64,000 nt of DNA from Halopseudomonas xinjiangensis (GCF_900104945.1 NZ_LT629736.1:1984001-2048000); one strand, 5' to 3'. Counted from the first letter of the stretch, positions 45,369 through 56,439 are shown. Program-made: numbers and translations. Notes: generated by a model from the sequence alone, not told the origin.

Positions 45369-47318
45369 ATGTCGCTGGTTAAACAACTGAGCCTGGCCAT
45401 CTGCTTCGTATTGGCCGTCGCCTTCGCCGGCAGTTTCATGATCAACCTGCAGCATTCGCGCGTTCAGCTGGCGGCGCAATTGCAGTCGCACGCCGACGAT
45501 GCCGCCAGTGCCCTCGCCCTTTCACTGTCGCCCCATCTGGCAGACCCGCCAATGATCGAGCTGATGGTCAGCTCGATGTTCGACAGCGGCTACTTCAGCA
45601 ATATCAGCATCCGCTCGGCTGCCAGCGGCCGGACACTCTTCGAGCGCGAGCGGGTATCGAGTGAGCTTCCCGCACCGTTGTGGTTCTCCCGCCTGGCAGA
45701 TTTGGAACCAAAGCAAGGCCAGGCCCTGCTCATGCAGGGTTGGCAGCAGTTCGGGGAAGTCCAGGTCACCAGCGATCCGCATCTTGCGATTGAAAGCCTG
45801 TGGCGCGCCGCAACTCAGACGCTCGTATGGCTGCTGGTCTGCGCTTCGCTCACCTCGATACTTGGTGTCGCCCTGCTTCGCCGTCAGCTGCGGCCCCTCG
45901 ATACCATGTCCAGGCAGGCCGAGGCTGCCAGTCGCCGCGAATACTACCAACTCGATCCCCTGCCGCGCACCCGCGAGCTGCGGCAGATCGGCGCCACACT
46001 CAATCTTATGAGCAGCCGGCTCAAGCGACTCTTTGCCGAGGAAAGCGCACTGGCGGAGCAGCTACGCCGCCAGGCGTTCGAAGATCCGCTGACGGCGCTC
46101 CCCAATCGCCTCGCCTTCGAGCGTGCGCTGGCCAGCGCATTGGATGATGACGCTCCAGCAGGCGCGGTCCTGGCCCTGCGCCTCAACGGCCTCGACGAAC
46201 AGAATCAGCGTATCGGCGCGCTTGCGGTGGACGAACAGCTGCATCGTCTCGCAGCTCCGTTGCGCGTACTGGGCGAGGAATACCCGCACTGGCTCTGTTG
46301 CCGTTCCCGCGGCGGCGAATTTCTGATATTGGTTCCCGGCAGCCGGCCTGCCGAACTGGAAGCGATCGCTGATCGACTTGGCGCACTGGCTCTCAAGCTG
46401 GATTGGGCAAACGTCGCGAACGCGATACCGGTGAGCCTGGGCATCGCCGGTTACCGGGCCGGCGATCAGCGCGGTGCGGTGCTGGAACGGATCGATCAGG
46501 CTCTGGCCAGATCCCAAGCGACAGCGAATGGCCTGCAACCCGGCATGATCGAGGCAGATACGCTGGACGTGCTGGGCAAGCTCAGCGCAGACGCCTGGCG
46601 GACAATGCTCAGCGAGGCGTGCGAGCGCGGCGGCTTCGTGCTGCATTTCCAGCCGATGAAATCACTGTCGGATGGGTCGACCCTCCGCCACAAACTGCTG
46701 ACGCGGCTCCCGCTGGGTGACGATCGACTGCTGCCAGCCGGAGAGTTCTTGCACAGGCTGGAAAAGCTCGGCCTGGCGAACGCCTTCGATCGCTGCGTTC
46801 TGACCATGGCATTGGCCCAGATCGAGCGACAGCCGGCCCCTATCGCGGTGAGCCTCACCGCGCGAACGCTGCTCGAGCGAGATGCGCTGAGCGGCATACA
46901 TAGCATGCTCGCCATGCGCTCCGCCCTGTGTCGCTGGTTGACCATCGAGATCGACATCCGCCGCGTGTCGCCTGGCCCGGAGTTGATTGCACAATTGCAG
47001 CGCCTGCGCGCCCTGGGTTGTACGCTGGCCGTCCAGCATTGCGGGCGTGACCTCTCCTCGCTGGCTAACTGGGCGGTACTGGAACTGACCTACATGAAGG
47101 TGGACGCGGACTACATCCGCGACCTGGACAGCGAACCGTCGCGCCGCCTTTACCTGCACGCAATGATCGGAATGGCCCGGCAATTGGAGCTGCCCTGCGT
47201 AGCTGAACAGGTACAGACCGACGCGGAGCTAGCCACGCTGACCGAACTCGGCTTTCAGGCCGCTCAGGGCAACGCCGTATCCGTTCCGTCAGCATGGCCC
47301 GCCCTGACGCCCGCTTGA
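45369..47318 (+). CDS. lapD: LapD-type inside-out c-di-GMP receptor
   Basis: 649 residues. Membrane helices at about 6-27 and 152-172 bound a LapD/MoxY periplasmic output domain. A HAMP region follows (about 173-225), then a degenerate GGDEF domain (RGGEF at about 317) and a degenerate EAL domain (about 410-640) in which the E-A-L residues are replaced by H-K-L (FQPMKSLSDGSTLRHKLLTR). The catalytic residues are lost but the binding fold remains, so it should bind c-di-GMP without making or breaking it. When bound it sequesters LapG and keeps adhesins on the surface. Confidence 0.93.
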   Translation: MSLVKQLSLAICFVLAVAFAGSFMINLQHSRVQLAAQLQSHADDAASALALSLSPHLADPPMIELMVSSMFDSGYFSNISIRSAASGRTLFERERVSSELPAPLWFSRLADLEPKQGQALLMQGWQQFGEVQVTSDPHLAIESLWRAATQTLVWLLVCASLTSILGVALLRRQLRPLDTMSRQAEAASRREYYQLDPLPRTRELRQIGATLNLMSSRLKRLFAEESALAEQLRRQAFEDPLTALPNRLAFERALASALDDDAPAGAVLALRLNGLDEQNQRIGALAVDEQLHRLAAPLRVLGEEYPHWLCCRSRGGEFLILVPGSRPAELEAIADRLGALALKLDWANVANAIPVSLGIAGYRAGDQRGAVLERIDQALARSQATANGLQPGMIEADTLDVLGKLSADAWRTMLSEACERGGFVLHFQPMKSLSDGSTLRHKLLTRLPLGDDRLLPAGEFLHRLEKLGLANAFDRCVLTMALAQIERQPAPIAVSLTARTLLERDALSGIHSMLAMRSALCRWLTIEIDIRRVSPGPELIAQLQRLRALGCTLAVQHCGRDLSSLANWAVLELTYMKVDADYIRDLDSEPSRRLYLHAMIGMARQLELPCVAEQVQTDAELATLTELGFQAAQGNAVSVPSAWPALTPA

Positions 47319-47325
47319 TGAGCGT

Positions 47326-47658
47326 TCAAGGCCAGGCGAAGCCTGACATGCGCCAGCAGTCACTCGCATCGACCACCATATGAATCAGCAGGCCGAGCCC
47401 GATCAGACGTGTCGGCGGCCAGAGGGACATCAACAGGTAGGCACCGATTGCGGTGTAGCTGTGTAGCGGGTGGAAACCTATCGAGCAGCGATTGGCGTCG
47501 AACAGTGGGTCTGCGAGCAGATGATCGAGATCCACCAGCATGGTCGCGAGCATGATCAGCCAGGCCCGCTTCCAGCGGGCGCGGAAAAACGTCCAGGCTA
47601 CAGCGAGTGGCAACAGTACATGCAGTGCAAGGTGAACCGTGGTCGACAAGCTGATCAC
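47326..47658 (-). CDS. DUF6122-family membrane protein
   Basis: 110 residues from a GTG at 47658 that overlaps the stop of the DsbA-like gene by 4 bp. Three to four hydrophobic helices contain conserved polar motifs HLALHVLLP, DLDHLLADPLFD and IGFHPLHSY, which look like metal-ligand patterns of metal-dependent membrane hydrolases of the YdjM/DUF457 kind (inference). No function is assigned to this family. Confidence 0.8.
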   Translation of the reverse strand: MISLSTTVHLALHVLLPLAVAWTFFRARWKRAWLIMLATMLVDLDHLLADPLFDANRCSIGFHPLHSYTAIGAYLLMSLWPPTRLIGLGLLIHMVVDASDCWRMSGFAWP

Positions 47659-48293
47659 GCTGAGGCGACACCTCTTCCTGCCGCGAGCCAGCGCTCGAAC
47701 AGCGGGATGACCACCTCCTGCGGCTGGTACCCGTTGGCCAGCAAAGCCAGTTGGCCGTCACGCTCGGCCAGCAATGTGGGGAAACCCGATATCCCCAGAT
47801 CCCGCGTCCAGGAAAAGTCCGCCGCGATCGCCGCGCGCGCCAGCTCCGAGCTGTAGGCCTCAGCGAATTGGCTGCGATCGTAGCCAGCCTGCACCGCTAG
47901 CTCCATCAGCACCCGCGCATCGCTCAGATCCATCGCCTCGACGTAGAAGGCGTGCTGCATCAGCCGGACGAACGGCCAGGCTCGCGCTGCGTCCAGGCCG
48001 CGGCCGACCAGCAGCGCCCGACAGGCAGGCTCGGTATCGTAGATAAAAGAATCGGGTAATTGAGACGGCGATACGAACGACTGCCCCGACGCAGCCTGCA
48101 CTGCCTGCCAATGCTCGGCCAGTGCCGAGCGGGTCCGTTCGTCCAATGGCTCGCCATGACCGGGACGCAACCCGCCAGCGACCAAGTGCAACGGCAGCTC
48201 GGGGGCAAGCTGGATCATCGCATCGACCACCGGAGCGAAGCCCCAGCACCAGGAACACATCGGGTCCATTACGTACAGCAAGCGCTGGGACAT
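47655..48293 (-). CDS. DsbA/FrnE-family thioredoxin-fold oxidoreductase
   Basis: 212 residues without a signal peptide, so cytoplasmic. The active-site region is DPMCSWCWGF (CxxC, about 11-20), and the cis-Pro loop reads GISGFPTLL (about 168-176). The FrnE-like subgroup includes protein disulfide oxidoreductases and some 2-hydroxychromene-2-carboxylate isomerase relatives. The substrate is unknown. It follows trhO by 11 bp and overlaps the DUF6122 gene. Confidence 0.88.
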   Translation of the reverse strand: MSQRLLYVMDPMCSWCWGFAPVVDAMIQLAPELPLHLVAGGLRPGHGEPLDERTRSALAEHWQAVQAASGQSFVSPSQLPDSFIYDTEPACRALLVGRGLDAARAWPFVRLMQHAFYVEAMDLSDARVLMELAVQAGYDRSQFAEAYSSELARAAIAADFSWTRDLGISGFPTLLAERDGQLALLANGYQPQEVVIPLFERWLAAGRGVASA

Positions 48294-48304
48294 CGGTTAC
48301 TCCG

Positions 48305-49249
48305 TCACGATTTGGCGTTCGGCGAAGCCAGTTCCTGCGGCAGGCCGATCGGGTGCGGCTGGTTACGCCGGCGTGCCAGCTCGATCTGCTTCTGGCGTTC
48401 CTCTGCGCGGCGCCGGGACTTCTCCGGCAGGCTGTCGTAACAGTGCGGACAGCTTATGCCCTGCTGGTACTTCGGCGAAGCCAGATCTTCGCCCGAGATC
48501 GGGTGACGGCAAGCGTGGCACTGGTCGAACGAGCCGGGAGCAAGGTCGTGGCGCACGGTGACCCGATTATCGAACACGAAGCACTCACCATCCCACTTGC
48601 TCTGTTCGGCAGGCACGTCCTCGAAGTACTTCAGCACGCCACCCTTGAGGTGATACACCTCGTCGAAACCCTGCTGCAGCATATAGCTTGAGGCCTTCTC
48701 GCATCGGATGCCGCCGGTACAGAACATGGCAACTTTCCTGTGCTTCTGCGGATCGAAATGCTGCTTGATGTACTCGGGAAACTCACGAAAGGTCTTGGTT
48801 TTCGGATCGACTGCACCTTCGAAGGTTCCGATGGACACCTCGTAGTCGTTGCGCGTGTCGATGAGCAGCACCTCGGGATCGCTGATCAGCGCATTCCAAT
48901 CCCTCGGCTCAACGTAGGTACCGACCTTCTCATTCGGGCTCACGCCCGGCACGCCGAGGGTGACGATCTCTTTCTTCAGCTTGACCTTGGTGCGGTAGAA
49001 CGGCATTTCGTCGCAGAGCGACTCCTTCCAGTCCAGATCGGCCAGGCGCGGATCCTGGCGCAACCAGGCAAGCACCTGATCCATACCGTCACGCGGCCCG
49101 GCGATGGTGCCGTTGATGCCTTCCAGCGCCAGAAGCAGGGTGCCCTTCACGCCATTGACAATCAGCGTATCGAGCAGGGGTTGGCGCAGCTCTTGATAAT
49201 CTTCAAGCGTGACGAACTTGTACAGCGCCACGACGACGATGCGGGACAT
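48305..49249 (-). CDS. trhO: tRNA uridine(34) hydroxylase TrhO (YceA, rhodanese-like)
   Basis: 314 residues, GAGGTAA before the ATG. An N-terminal UPF0176 domain ([15 protein letters not shown]) precedes a rhodanese domain with the active cysteine in [12 protein letters not shown] (about 181). A C-terminal zinc-ribbon-like segment ([13 protein letters not shown] ... CPHC) follows. Established: TrhO makes 5-hydroxyuridine at the tRNA wobble position using oxygen. It runs with the DsbA-like and DUF6122 genes. Confidence 0.95.
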   Translation of the reverse strand: MSRIVVVALYKFVTLEDYQELRQPLLDTLIVNGVKGTLLLALEGINGTIAGPRDGMDQVLAWLRQDPRLADLDWKESLCDEMPFYRTKVKLKKEIVTLGVPGVSPNEKVGTYVEPRDWNALISDPEVLLIDTRNDYEVSIGTFEGAVDPKTKTFREFPEYIKQHFDPQKHRKVAMFCTGGIRCEKASSYMLQQGFDEVYHLKGGVLKYFEDVPAEQSKWDGECFVFDNRVTVRHDLAPGSFDQCHACRHPISGEDLASPKYQQGISCPHCYDSLPEKSRRRAEERQKQIELARRRNQPHPIGLPQELASPNAKS

Positions 49250-49335
49250 GACTTACCTCGTGTTCAGTAATCGCCCACGTAAAGGGCGCACCATTGAAAG
49301 CGCGGGAGTCTAGCAAGTTTGCCGCCGGCGGTGAA

Positions 49336-49653
49336 TCAGTGCCGGTCGGCCTTGCTCCCGCCGAGGCAGTTGGGCGAGTCCGGCGCCTGCATGCGCGCGG
49401 CCCATTCGTCGGGGGTATAGGTGTGCAGAGCCAGCGCATGAATACGCGACATCAGATCACCCAGTGTGAGGTATACCGCCTGGTGACGCTTGACTGCATT
49501 CAGCCCGGCGAACTCACCACTGACGATCACCGCCTTGAAGTGCGACTCCGATCCGGGCGGTACGCTGTGCATGTGGCTTTCATTGACCAGCTCGAGATGG
49601 CTGGGAGTCAGGCCTTGCAGCGCCTGTTCGAGGTCGGATTGGGTCGGGCCCAT
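49336..49653 (-). CDS. bolA: BolA-family protein
   Basis: 105 residues, GGAGAA before the ATG. The BolA class II-like helix-turn motif reads [22 protein letters not shown] (split for the limit: [21 protein letters not shown]), and [18 protein letters not shown] follows, with the conserved His that can ligate Fe-S with glutaredoxin. The DSPNCLGG tail is usual in pseudomonads. It regulates morphology or iron-sulfur trafficking. It is divergent from fumC. Confidence 0.92.
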   Translation of the reverse strand: MGPTQSDLEQALQGLTPSHLELVNESHMHSVPPGSESHFKAVIVSGEFAGLNAVKRHQAVYLTLGDLMSRIHALALHTYTPDEWAARMQAPDSPNCLGGSKADRH

Positions 49654-49862
49654 GGCGATTCTCCGGATTGGGTTCAGCTGTGTACGAACGATGCGCTAGT
49701 GTATCCCACGTGTGGCCACGGTGCAGTCGCTGCAATGCGGATCGGCGGTCACTCACCCAGCCCAAACACCGGCAACCAAACCATCGCGACGGTGTCGACT
49801 TCATTCGACATGTCGCTTTCTATACTGACAGCACAGCCAACGGCAAACACAGCGGAGAGATC

Positions 49863-51242
<1,380 letters not shown>

Positions 51243-51328
51243 CGAGGCGGGGCGCGAAGAGGCAACCAAGGCCACGGCCTGGGACCGCCGGGCCAGCGGG
51301 CAGCCCTGTCAATAAGGCGGATTGAGCA

Positions 51329-51742
51329 CTAAGGGATATCGGGCCGGAGCCGGCAGTGAACAGCCGGCACGACCCACATCGACAATATACTGATCACAAA
51401 ATAAGCCAGGGGCCAGGCGACGAAATTGAACGGAACACCGTAAGGCCACCATTTCACAGAAATACTCAATGCAGCCGCAAACGTTCCGGAGATGACCGCG
51501 GCGGCGAGCGCTGATGTTGCCGGGACGCGGTGAAGCCGCGTTATGAAAAACGCCAGCACGAACGGAAGCACGAAAAGCACGGCGTAGGTCGCGCCATAGA
51601 CGATAGCGAACCACACCACTCCGAAGCATCCGAACTTCGGATCACACTTCCCATCCAGGATCTGATAGCCAGCGCTGTATAGTCCCCAAGCAAGTAATTG
51701 CACTACCACAGCGACCAGAGTCAATTTCAGAAAGCTCGGCAT
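51329..51742 (-). CDS. Small integral membrane protein of unknown function
   Basis: 137 residues from the ATG at 51742 (MPSFLKLTLVAVVVQLLAW), preferred because of AAGGGC upstream. Four hydrophobic helices (about 5-24, 40-65, 73-95 and 105-130) with two cysteines in CDPKFGCFG. I do not recognise a family. It follows the GFA gene by 70 bp on the same strand. Confidence 0.7.
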   Translation of the reverse strand: MPSFLKLTLVAVVVQLLAWGLYSAGYQILDGKCDPKFGCFGVVWFAIVYGATYAVLFVLPFVLAFFITRLHRVPATSALAAAVISGTFAAALSISVKWWPYGVPFNFVAWPLAYFVISILSMWVVPAVHCRLRPDIP

Positions 51743-51812
51743 AGTCGTTCGCCCTTTGCGCCGCAGCGCACCGTAACGCAACGCTGATAAGCCCGCGCCA
51801 TTACCTCGATTT

Positions 51813-52208
51813 TTAGCTGACAACTGGCTCGTCGTCGTGCAGCGTCACCCAGGGCGCCTTATCGGGCGTATAGACCTGAATCTGCGGAGCGAGCGCCTGG
51901 GTATAGTCATCGATTGCGCCAAGGGGCAATACAAAATGACCTGGGAAATGTTTCCCGTTAACCAGGAATGATGCCGAGCCGCAAAAGGAACAAAAGGATT
52001 TGCTGGATACGTCATTCGCGTTGTAGCTGGAAATATGTTCCAAACCTTCAGCGATCTGGAACTGCGATCGCGGTACCACCACCCAGCTGCTGTAGTCGCC
52101 GCCTTGCAGCTTTCTGCAGTTGTTGTAGTGACATTTGAGCACCGCCGTTGCGGGCAGAGTCCCCTTCCACCGCACAGAACCACAATGGCAACTGCCTGCA
52201 AAATCCAT
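51813..52208 (-). CDS. GFA/CENP-V-domain protein
   Basis: 131 residues, with AAGGAGG before the ATG. Zinc-ligand cysteines are clear: CHCGSVRW (about 7-14), CHYNNCRK (about 26-33) and FCSFCGSASF (about 73-82). The family is named after S-(hydroxymethyl)glutathione synthase (Gfa), but most members have no proven reaction. No glutathione-linked formaldehyde gene is near. Confidence 0.9.
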   Translation of the reverse strand: MDFAGSCHCGSVRWKGTLPATAVLKCHYNNCRKLQGGDYSSWVVVPRSQFQIAEGLEHISSYNANDVSSKSFCSFCGSASFLVNGKHFPGHFVLPLGAIDDYTQALAPQIQVYTPDKAPWVTLHDDEPVVS

Positions 52209-52484
52209 ATTGCCCTCCTTTGCTGCGTCTTAGGTTGCCGGGACCTGATGTGCCAACGCACCGAAGCGTTTGCTGTCGTTCCACCACGCCCTGACTTTAC
52301 GGCCACAAGCAATCAATCAGCGCGATAGATATATTCGATCAGCTCTGGCTGGTTAGATTACTTTTCCTCATCTATACCGAAGACACAGGTCAGCTGCTGT
52401 AAAGGTTGGTGATCCCCCGGACCGAGCTGCTGGCAACTTACGGGCACTGCCGTTCGGTCCACAACATACGAATGGAAATCCGAT

Positions 52485-53939
52485 ATGTCTGATGAAACGC
52501 GCAAACCAACGACCAACGATGCGGGCATTCCTGTTTCAAGCGATGAGCACTCGCTGACAATTGGTCCGGACGGCCCAATTGTTCTGCATGACCATTACCT
52601 GATTGAGCAGATGGCTCAGTTCAACCGCGAGCGCATCCCCGAGCGCCAGCCCCATGCCAAGGGCGGTGGTGCATTTGGCCATTTCGAAGTGACGCACGAT
52701 GTCAGCGCGTTCACCAAGGCGGCCGTGTTCCAGCCGGGCACTAAGACGGATGTACTTATGCGCTTCTCCACCGTCGCCGGCGAGCGCGGCAGCCCTGATA
52801 CCTGGCGCGACCCGCGCGGGTTCTCGGTGAAGTTCTATACCAGCCAGGGCAACTACGACATGGTCGGCAATAACACGCCGGTGTTCTTCGTTCGTGACCC
52901 GCTGAAATTCCAGCACTTCATTCGTTCGCAGAAGCGTCGTGCCGATACCAACCTGCGCGACCATGACATGCAATGGGACTTCTGGTCACTCTCCCCCGAG
53001 TCCGCCCACCAGGTAACCTGGCTGATGGGCGACCGCGGTATTCCCAAGACCTGGCGGCACATGAACGGCTACAGCAGCCACACCTACATGTGGGTGAACG
53101 CCCAGGGCGAAAAATTCTGGGTAAAATACCACTTCAAGACCGATCAGGGCATCGAATGTCTCACGCAGGAAGAAGCGGACAAGCTGGCGGGCGAAGACGC
53201 TGATTACCACACCCGCGATCTCTATGAAGCACTCAAGCGTGGCGAACACCCGAGCTGGACGCTGCACATGCAGATCATGCCGTTCGCTGATGCCGACCAG
53301 TATCGCTTCAACCCGTTCGACCTCACCAAGGTCTGGCCGCATGGTGACTACCCGTTGATTCCGGTCGGCAAGCTGACGCTCGACCGCAACCCGACCGACT
53401 ACCACACCGAGATCGAACAGGCCGCCTTCGAGCCGAGCAACCTGGTGCCCGGTATCGGGCTCAGCCCCGACAAGATGCTGCTGGGCCGTGTGTTCGCCTA
53501 CGCCGACGCACACCGCGCGCGGCTGGGGGTGAACTACAAGCAGATCCCGGTCAACCGCCCGCAGAGCCCGGTGCACAGTTACAGCAAGGACGGCGCCATG
53601 CGCATGGATAACGTCACCGACCCTGTCTATGCCCCCAACTCGAAGGGCGGCCCCGCTGCGGACCCCACCCTCAACCCGCCGGTGGACGTGTGGAGTGCGA
53701 GCGGCAACATGGTACGGCAGGCCTACACGCTGCACCCCGGAGACGACGACTTCGGTCAGGCCGGCACCATGGTGCGCGAAGTCTTTGACGATGCCGCGCG
53801 GGATCGCCTGGTCAGCAACGTTGTCGGCCACCTTATGGATGGCGTAGAGGAGCCGGTGTTATCACGTGCAATCGACTACTGGCGCAAGATTGACCAGAAC
53901 GTTGGCGATCGCATTGCGATGGGCGTAAGAGCCGGCTGA
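52485..53939 (+). CDS. katA: Monofunctional haem catalase (small-subunit clade)
   Basis: 484 residues, the small-subunit length. The distal His is in [12 protein letters not shown] (about 57), the Asn in [12 protein letters not shown], and the proximal haem-ligand Tyr in [14 protein letters not shown] (about 341). It dismutates hydrogen peroxide. No signal peptide is visible, though a periplasmic location is known for some P. aeruginosa KatA. It is the only gene on its strand here, 276 bp from the GFA gene. I could not find a clean OxyR site upstream. The symbol is tentative because clades differ. Confidence 0.93.
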   Translation: MSDETRKPTTNDAGIPVSSDEHSLTIGPDGPIVLHDHYLIEQMAQFNRERIPERQPHAKGGGAFGHFEVTHDVSAFTKAAVFQPGTKTDVLMRFSTVAGERGSPDTWRDPRGFSVKFYTSQGNYDMVGNNTPVFFVRDPLKFQHFIRSQKRRADTNLRDHDMQWDFWSLSPESAHQVTWLMGDRGIPKTWRHMNGYSSHTYMWVNAQGEKFWVKYHFKTDQGIECLTQEEADKLAGEDADYHTRDLYEALKRGEHPSWTLHMQIMPFADADQYRFNPFDLTKVWPHGDYPLIPVGKLTLDRNPTDYHTEIEQAAFEPSNLVPGIGLSPDKMLLGRVFAYADAHRARLGVNYKQIPVNRPQSPVHSYSKDGAMRMDNVTDPVYAPNSKGGPAADPTLNPPVDVWSASGNMVRQAYTLHPGDDDFGQAGTMVREVFDDAARDRLVSNVVGHLMDGVEEPVLSRAIDYWRKIDQNVGDRIAMGVRAG

Positions 53940-53952
53940 ATCTGGCTTTTCC

Positions 53953-53988
53953 GGTGAGAGAGAGTCGTCTCGGCGGGTCTCTCTCACC
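53953..53988. terminator. Perfect 11-bp hairpin between katA and the LysE gene
   Basis: GGTGAGAGAGA (53953-53963) and TCTCTCTCACC (53978-53988) pair perfectly around a 14-base loop. It starts 13 bp after the katA stop and lies between two convergent genes. No T-run follows, so it may work as a shared 3'-end structure. Confidence 0.6.
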
Positions 53989-54024
53989 TACCACATCAAA
54001 GCAGCGCCTTGTATGGCTACTCGG

Positions 54025-54651
54025 TTATGCGTCCGCACGCTTGCTGTTTGCCAGCAAGCCGGCGGCCAACACAAAGACCACGCCTGTAGTCCTGTTGAAC
54101 AACCTGGCACGGCGTGGCTGCTGGAGCCAGCTTTTGGCCTTAGCCGCGAACAGCGTATAGACGCCCAACCAGAACAGCTCGAGGAACACGAAGGTCACCC
54201 CCAGCAACACGAATTGCGGAAGATGCGGCTGACCGGGCACGATAAACTGCGGGAACAGCGCACCGAAGAACAGTAATGCCTTGGGATTACTCGCGCCCAC
54301 CAGCAAGCCCCTAACAAACAATCCTTTGCTCGTCGTCTGCGTGGTCTCGGGAACCGTTATGTCTCGGTCAGCCGAGATAATCGACGCGACACCGAGGTAG
54401 AGCAGATAACCTGCGCCAACCCACTTCAGCACCGTGAACAGTGTTTCCGACGCCGCAAGGGTTGCTCCCAGACCTAGGGCAGACAGCCCCATGATGCAAA
54501 CAATCGCCGCCGTGCTCCCGAACGCAGTGATTAACGCGCTCCGCGCGCCCAGGTTGATGGAAGTCGACACGCAGACCAGTACGCTTGGCCCTGGCGTGAC
54601 GGTGAGCACTAGTACGGCGAGCGCGTAGACGAGCCAAGCAGAGAGCGTCAT
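54025..54651 (-). CDS. LysE-family amino acid exporter
   Basis: 208 residues, GGAGCTCGCG before the ATG. Six hydrophobic helices and the LysE/RhtB motif VLTVTPGPSVLVCV (about 15-28) and GASNPKALLFFGALFPQF (about 118-135) are clear. The family exports basic or other amino acids and homoserine lactones, and substrate is not predictable. It converges on katA. Confidence 0.92.
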   Translation of the reverse strand: MTLSAWLVYALAVLVLTVTPGPSVLVCVSTSINLGARSALITAFGSTAAIVCIMGLSALGLGATLAASETLFTVLKWVGAGYLLYLGVASIISADRDITVPETTQTTSKGLFVRGLLVGASNPKALLFFGALFPQFIVPGQPHLPQFVLLGVTFVFLELFWLGVYTLFAAKAKSWLQQPRRARLFNRTTGVVFVLAAGLLANSKRADA

Positions 54652-54728
54652 CGCGAGCTCCTAAGTGAAGGCGCGCTCCGTTGGCGACCGAGCCGAACGA
54701 ATGGTTCAATACAAGGCATCTTGGTCCC

Positions 54729-55011
54729 TTATCTGATCACCTGGCCGGCGTGATGCGCCAGGAAAGTTTCACGCTTGGACGGCTCCGGCCAGCCGAGTGC
54801 ACGCGCAGCTGGCAAGAGAATCTGATCAACGAACCGGTCAAAATTCGTCCTGAGTCTCCCACACATCCACGATGCGCCATCCTCCCGGAACCTCTCCACA
54901 TGAATGGAATATGATTCCCCCGGGCACCTCGCCTGACGCGAGACTTGCTCCGAGCGCCTCGTATGTCTGCTTTCTAACCTCTGGAAACTCGATCATGGTA
55001 AGGACAGGCAT
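54729..55011 (-). pseudogene. Frameshifted small gene, dimeric alpha-beta-barrel-like protein
   Basis: The ATG at 55011 has an AAGGAAGAGG ribosome site. Translation runs 57 codons (MPVLTMIEFPEVRKQTYEAL to VWETQDEF) and stops at TGA 54840-54838. Removing one T from the run of four (54840-54843 on the plus strand as AAAA) restores a reading frame that continues DRFVDQILLPAARALGWPEP to a natural TAA at 54731-54729, giving about 93 residues. This is typical of small proteins of the antibiotic-biosynthesis monooxygenase-like fold found across Actinobacteria and Proteobacteria (family call from memory). The stop makes it a pseudogene, unless the T is a sequencing error or slippage site. Confidence 0.8.
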
Positions 55012-55147
55012 ACCTCTTCCTTTGCATTGATAGTTTTCAGACGAGTGATGCTAGCGACGATGAGTGATGGATAGCCAGCCAATAGGGCAGGCTGAAAAAA
55101 GCCCCGGCATCGAACATTGAGGCGAAGCCGCACTAAATAGGCCACAT

Positions 55148-55240
55148 ACACTGCTCGGTCACTCCGATGTCCTTACCACGCAGATCTACACCCATGTGCT
55201 TGGCCAGGCCTTTGCCGGTGTGCAGAGCCCGCCCGGATGA
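55148..55240 (+). pseudogene. 3' remnant of an integron-type tyrosine recombinase (IntI)
   Basis: The frame reads TLLGHSDVLTTQIYTHVLGQ, then AFAGVQSPPG and stop TGA at 55238-55240. LLGHSDV-TTQIYTHV is the box II His/Tyr region of integron integrases and XerC/D-type recombinases. The final G-V-x-S-P motif near the stop is typical of IntI rather than XerC/D. Upstream codons do not continue the integrase, so only about 30 codons remain. Bases 55241-55458 show nothing else I can identify, and no attC-like core site (GTTRRRY) is evident. Confidence 0.8.
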
Positions 55241-55458
55241 GTGCTTCAGGCATGCTACAGCCCTACCCTGCGCTGACGGGCAAAGCGGCACTTCAGACGA
55301 CTTGGCTTGAGGAGGAGACGGCTGTCCGTGCCGTGAGGCGGGTGAGTCGAGGCGTCCCTTGCCTGATTCCGAGCATATTACAGCCATCCCGGTTTTCCAA
55401 TTGGCAGCCAGGTCACACGTTTGGGTGATCGCGACCGGCGTGGGAATGCGTCTTGAAG

Positions 55459-56439
55459 TCAGCTCGCCGGTGGCGGCGGGGTTTCCGCAATGCGCTTCAC
55501 ACGCCGATTACGCAGATTCTGGATCAGGCTGGGCGCCAGTGCGATCAGCGCAGAACCGGTAACGACCAGTAGCGCCCCGAGATACGCCAAGCTGTTGAGC
55601 AGCTCCGGTTTGACTACGCCCGGCCAGATCATTGAACCCAGCGCCACCATGCTGAATGTGAACAAGGGCGTGGTGGCGACGGTGGCGCTGACGCGGGAGG
55701 CTTCCCAGTGGGCCAGTGCTTCGGCGAAGGCGCCATAGGCCACCAGAGTGTTCAGGCAACAACCGGCCAGGAACCAGCCCTGCAATGGGGTGAGTTCGAG
55801 CACCTGCAACGGCGAGGCCAGGGGGAACAGCAGTATCGAGCAGGCCAGATAGATCACCATCATCACCGGGACGGAGGACCAGATGCTCAGCAGCTGCTTC
55901 TGCGCCAGGCCATACAGCGCCCAGGTGAAGGCGGCGGCCAAGGTGATGAGGATGCCGAGTGTGTAGTCGGTGACTTGGGTGAACAGCTCTTCCAGCCGCT
56001 GGTTGAAGAACAGCCCGAAGCCGACCAGCAGCGTGAGCAGACCGATCAGTTGGCCGATGCCGAAACGTTCACGGAATACCAGCATGCTGCCGAGCATGAG
56101 CATGATCGGCGCCGTCTGGATCATCAGCTGCATGGTGCCGGGCGTCAGGCGGTTCAGTGCCATCAGATACAGCACGTAATTGCAGGCCAGACCGAGGATG
56201 GCGACAACGAGCAGCCAGCGGTTGGTCGTCGACAGGGCACGGATCGAAGGTAGCTTGCCGCGCGATGCAAGCCAGATGAACAACACCACACCCGCCGTGA
56301 ACAGGCGGTACCAGGTGACCGTGTACGGGTCCATGCCGCTGAGCACTTCCTTGAGCATGATCGGGAGCACACCCCAGAGCATGGTAGTGGTCAGTGCCAA
56401 CAGGAAACCGTAGACCCAACGGCCGGAGGTGATGTGCAT
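55459..56439 (-). CDS. EamA/DMT-superfamily transporter (RarD-like)
   Basis: 326 residues with ten hydrophobic helices in two EamA halves. The start at 56439 is weak (MHITSGRWVYGFLLALTTTM) but the frame has no better one. The motifs ALTTTMLWGVLP and AAAFTWALYGLAQKQ mark the two repeats. Exporter of small metabolites of unknown identity. It lies next to the integron-integrase scar. Confidence 0.88.
   Translation of the reverse strand: MHITSGRWVYGFLLALTTTMLWGVLPIMLKEVLSGMDPYTVTWYRLFTAGVVLFIWLASRGKLPSIRALSTTNRWLLVVAILGLACNYVLYLMALNRLTPGTMQLMIQTAPIMLMLGSMLVFRERFGIGQLIGLLTLLVGFGLFFNQRLEELFTQVTDYTLGILITLAAAFTWALYGLAQKQLLSIWSSVPVMMVIYLACSILLFPLASPLQVLELTPLQGWFLAGCCLNTLVAYGAFAEALAHWEASRVSATVATTPLFTFSMVALGSMIWPGVVKPELLNSLAYLGALLVVTGSALIALAPSLIQNLRNRRVKRIAETPPPPAS

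Noticed and set aside
52321-52380. OxyR-type ATAG/CTAT repeat upstream of katA
   Set aside because: Only one ATAG-N7-CGAT half could be aligned. The second half of the tandem site does not fit, so I do not report it.
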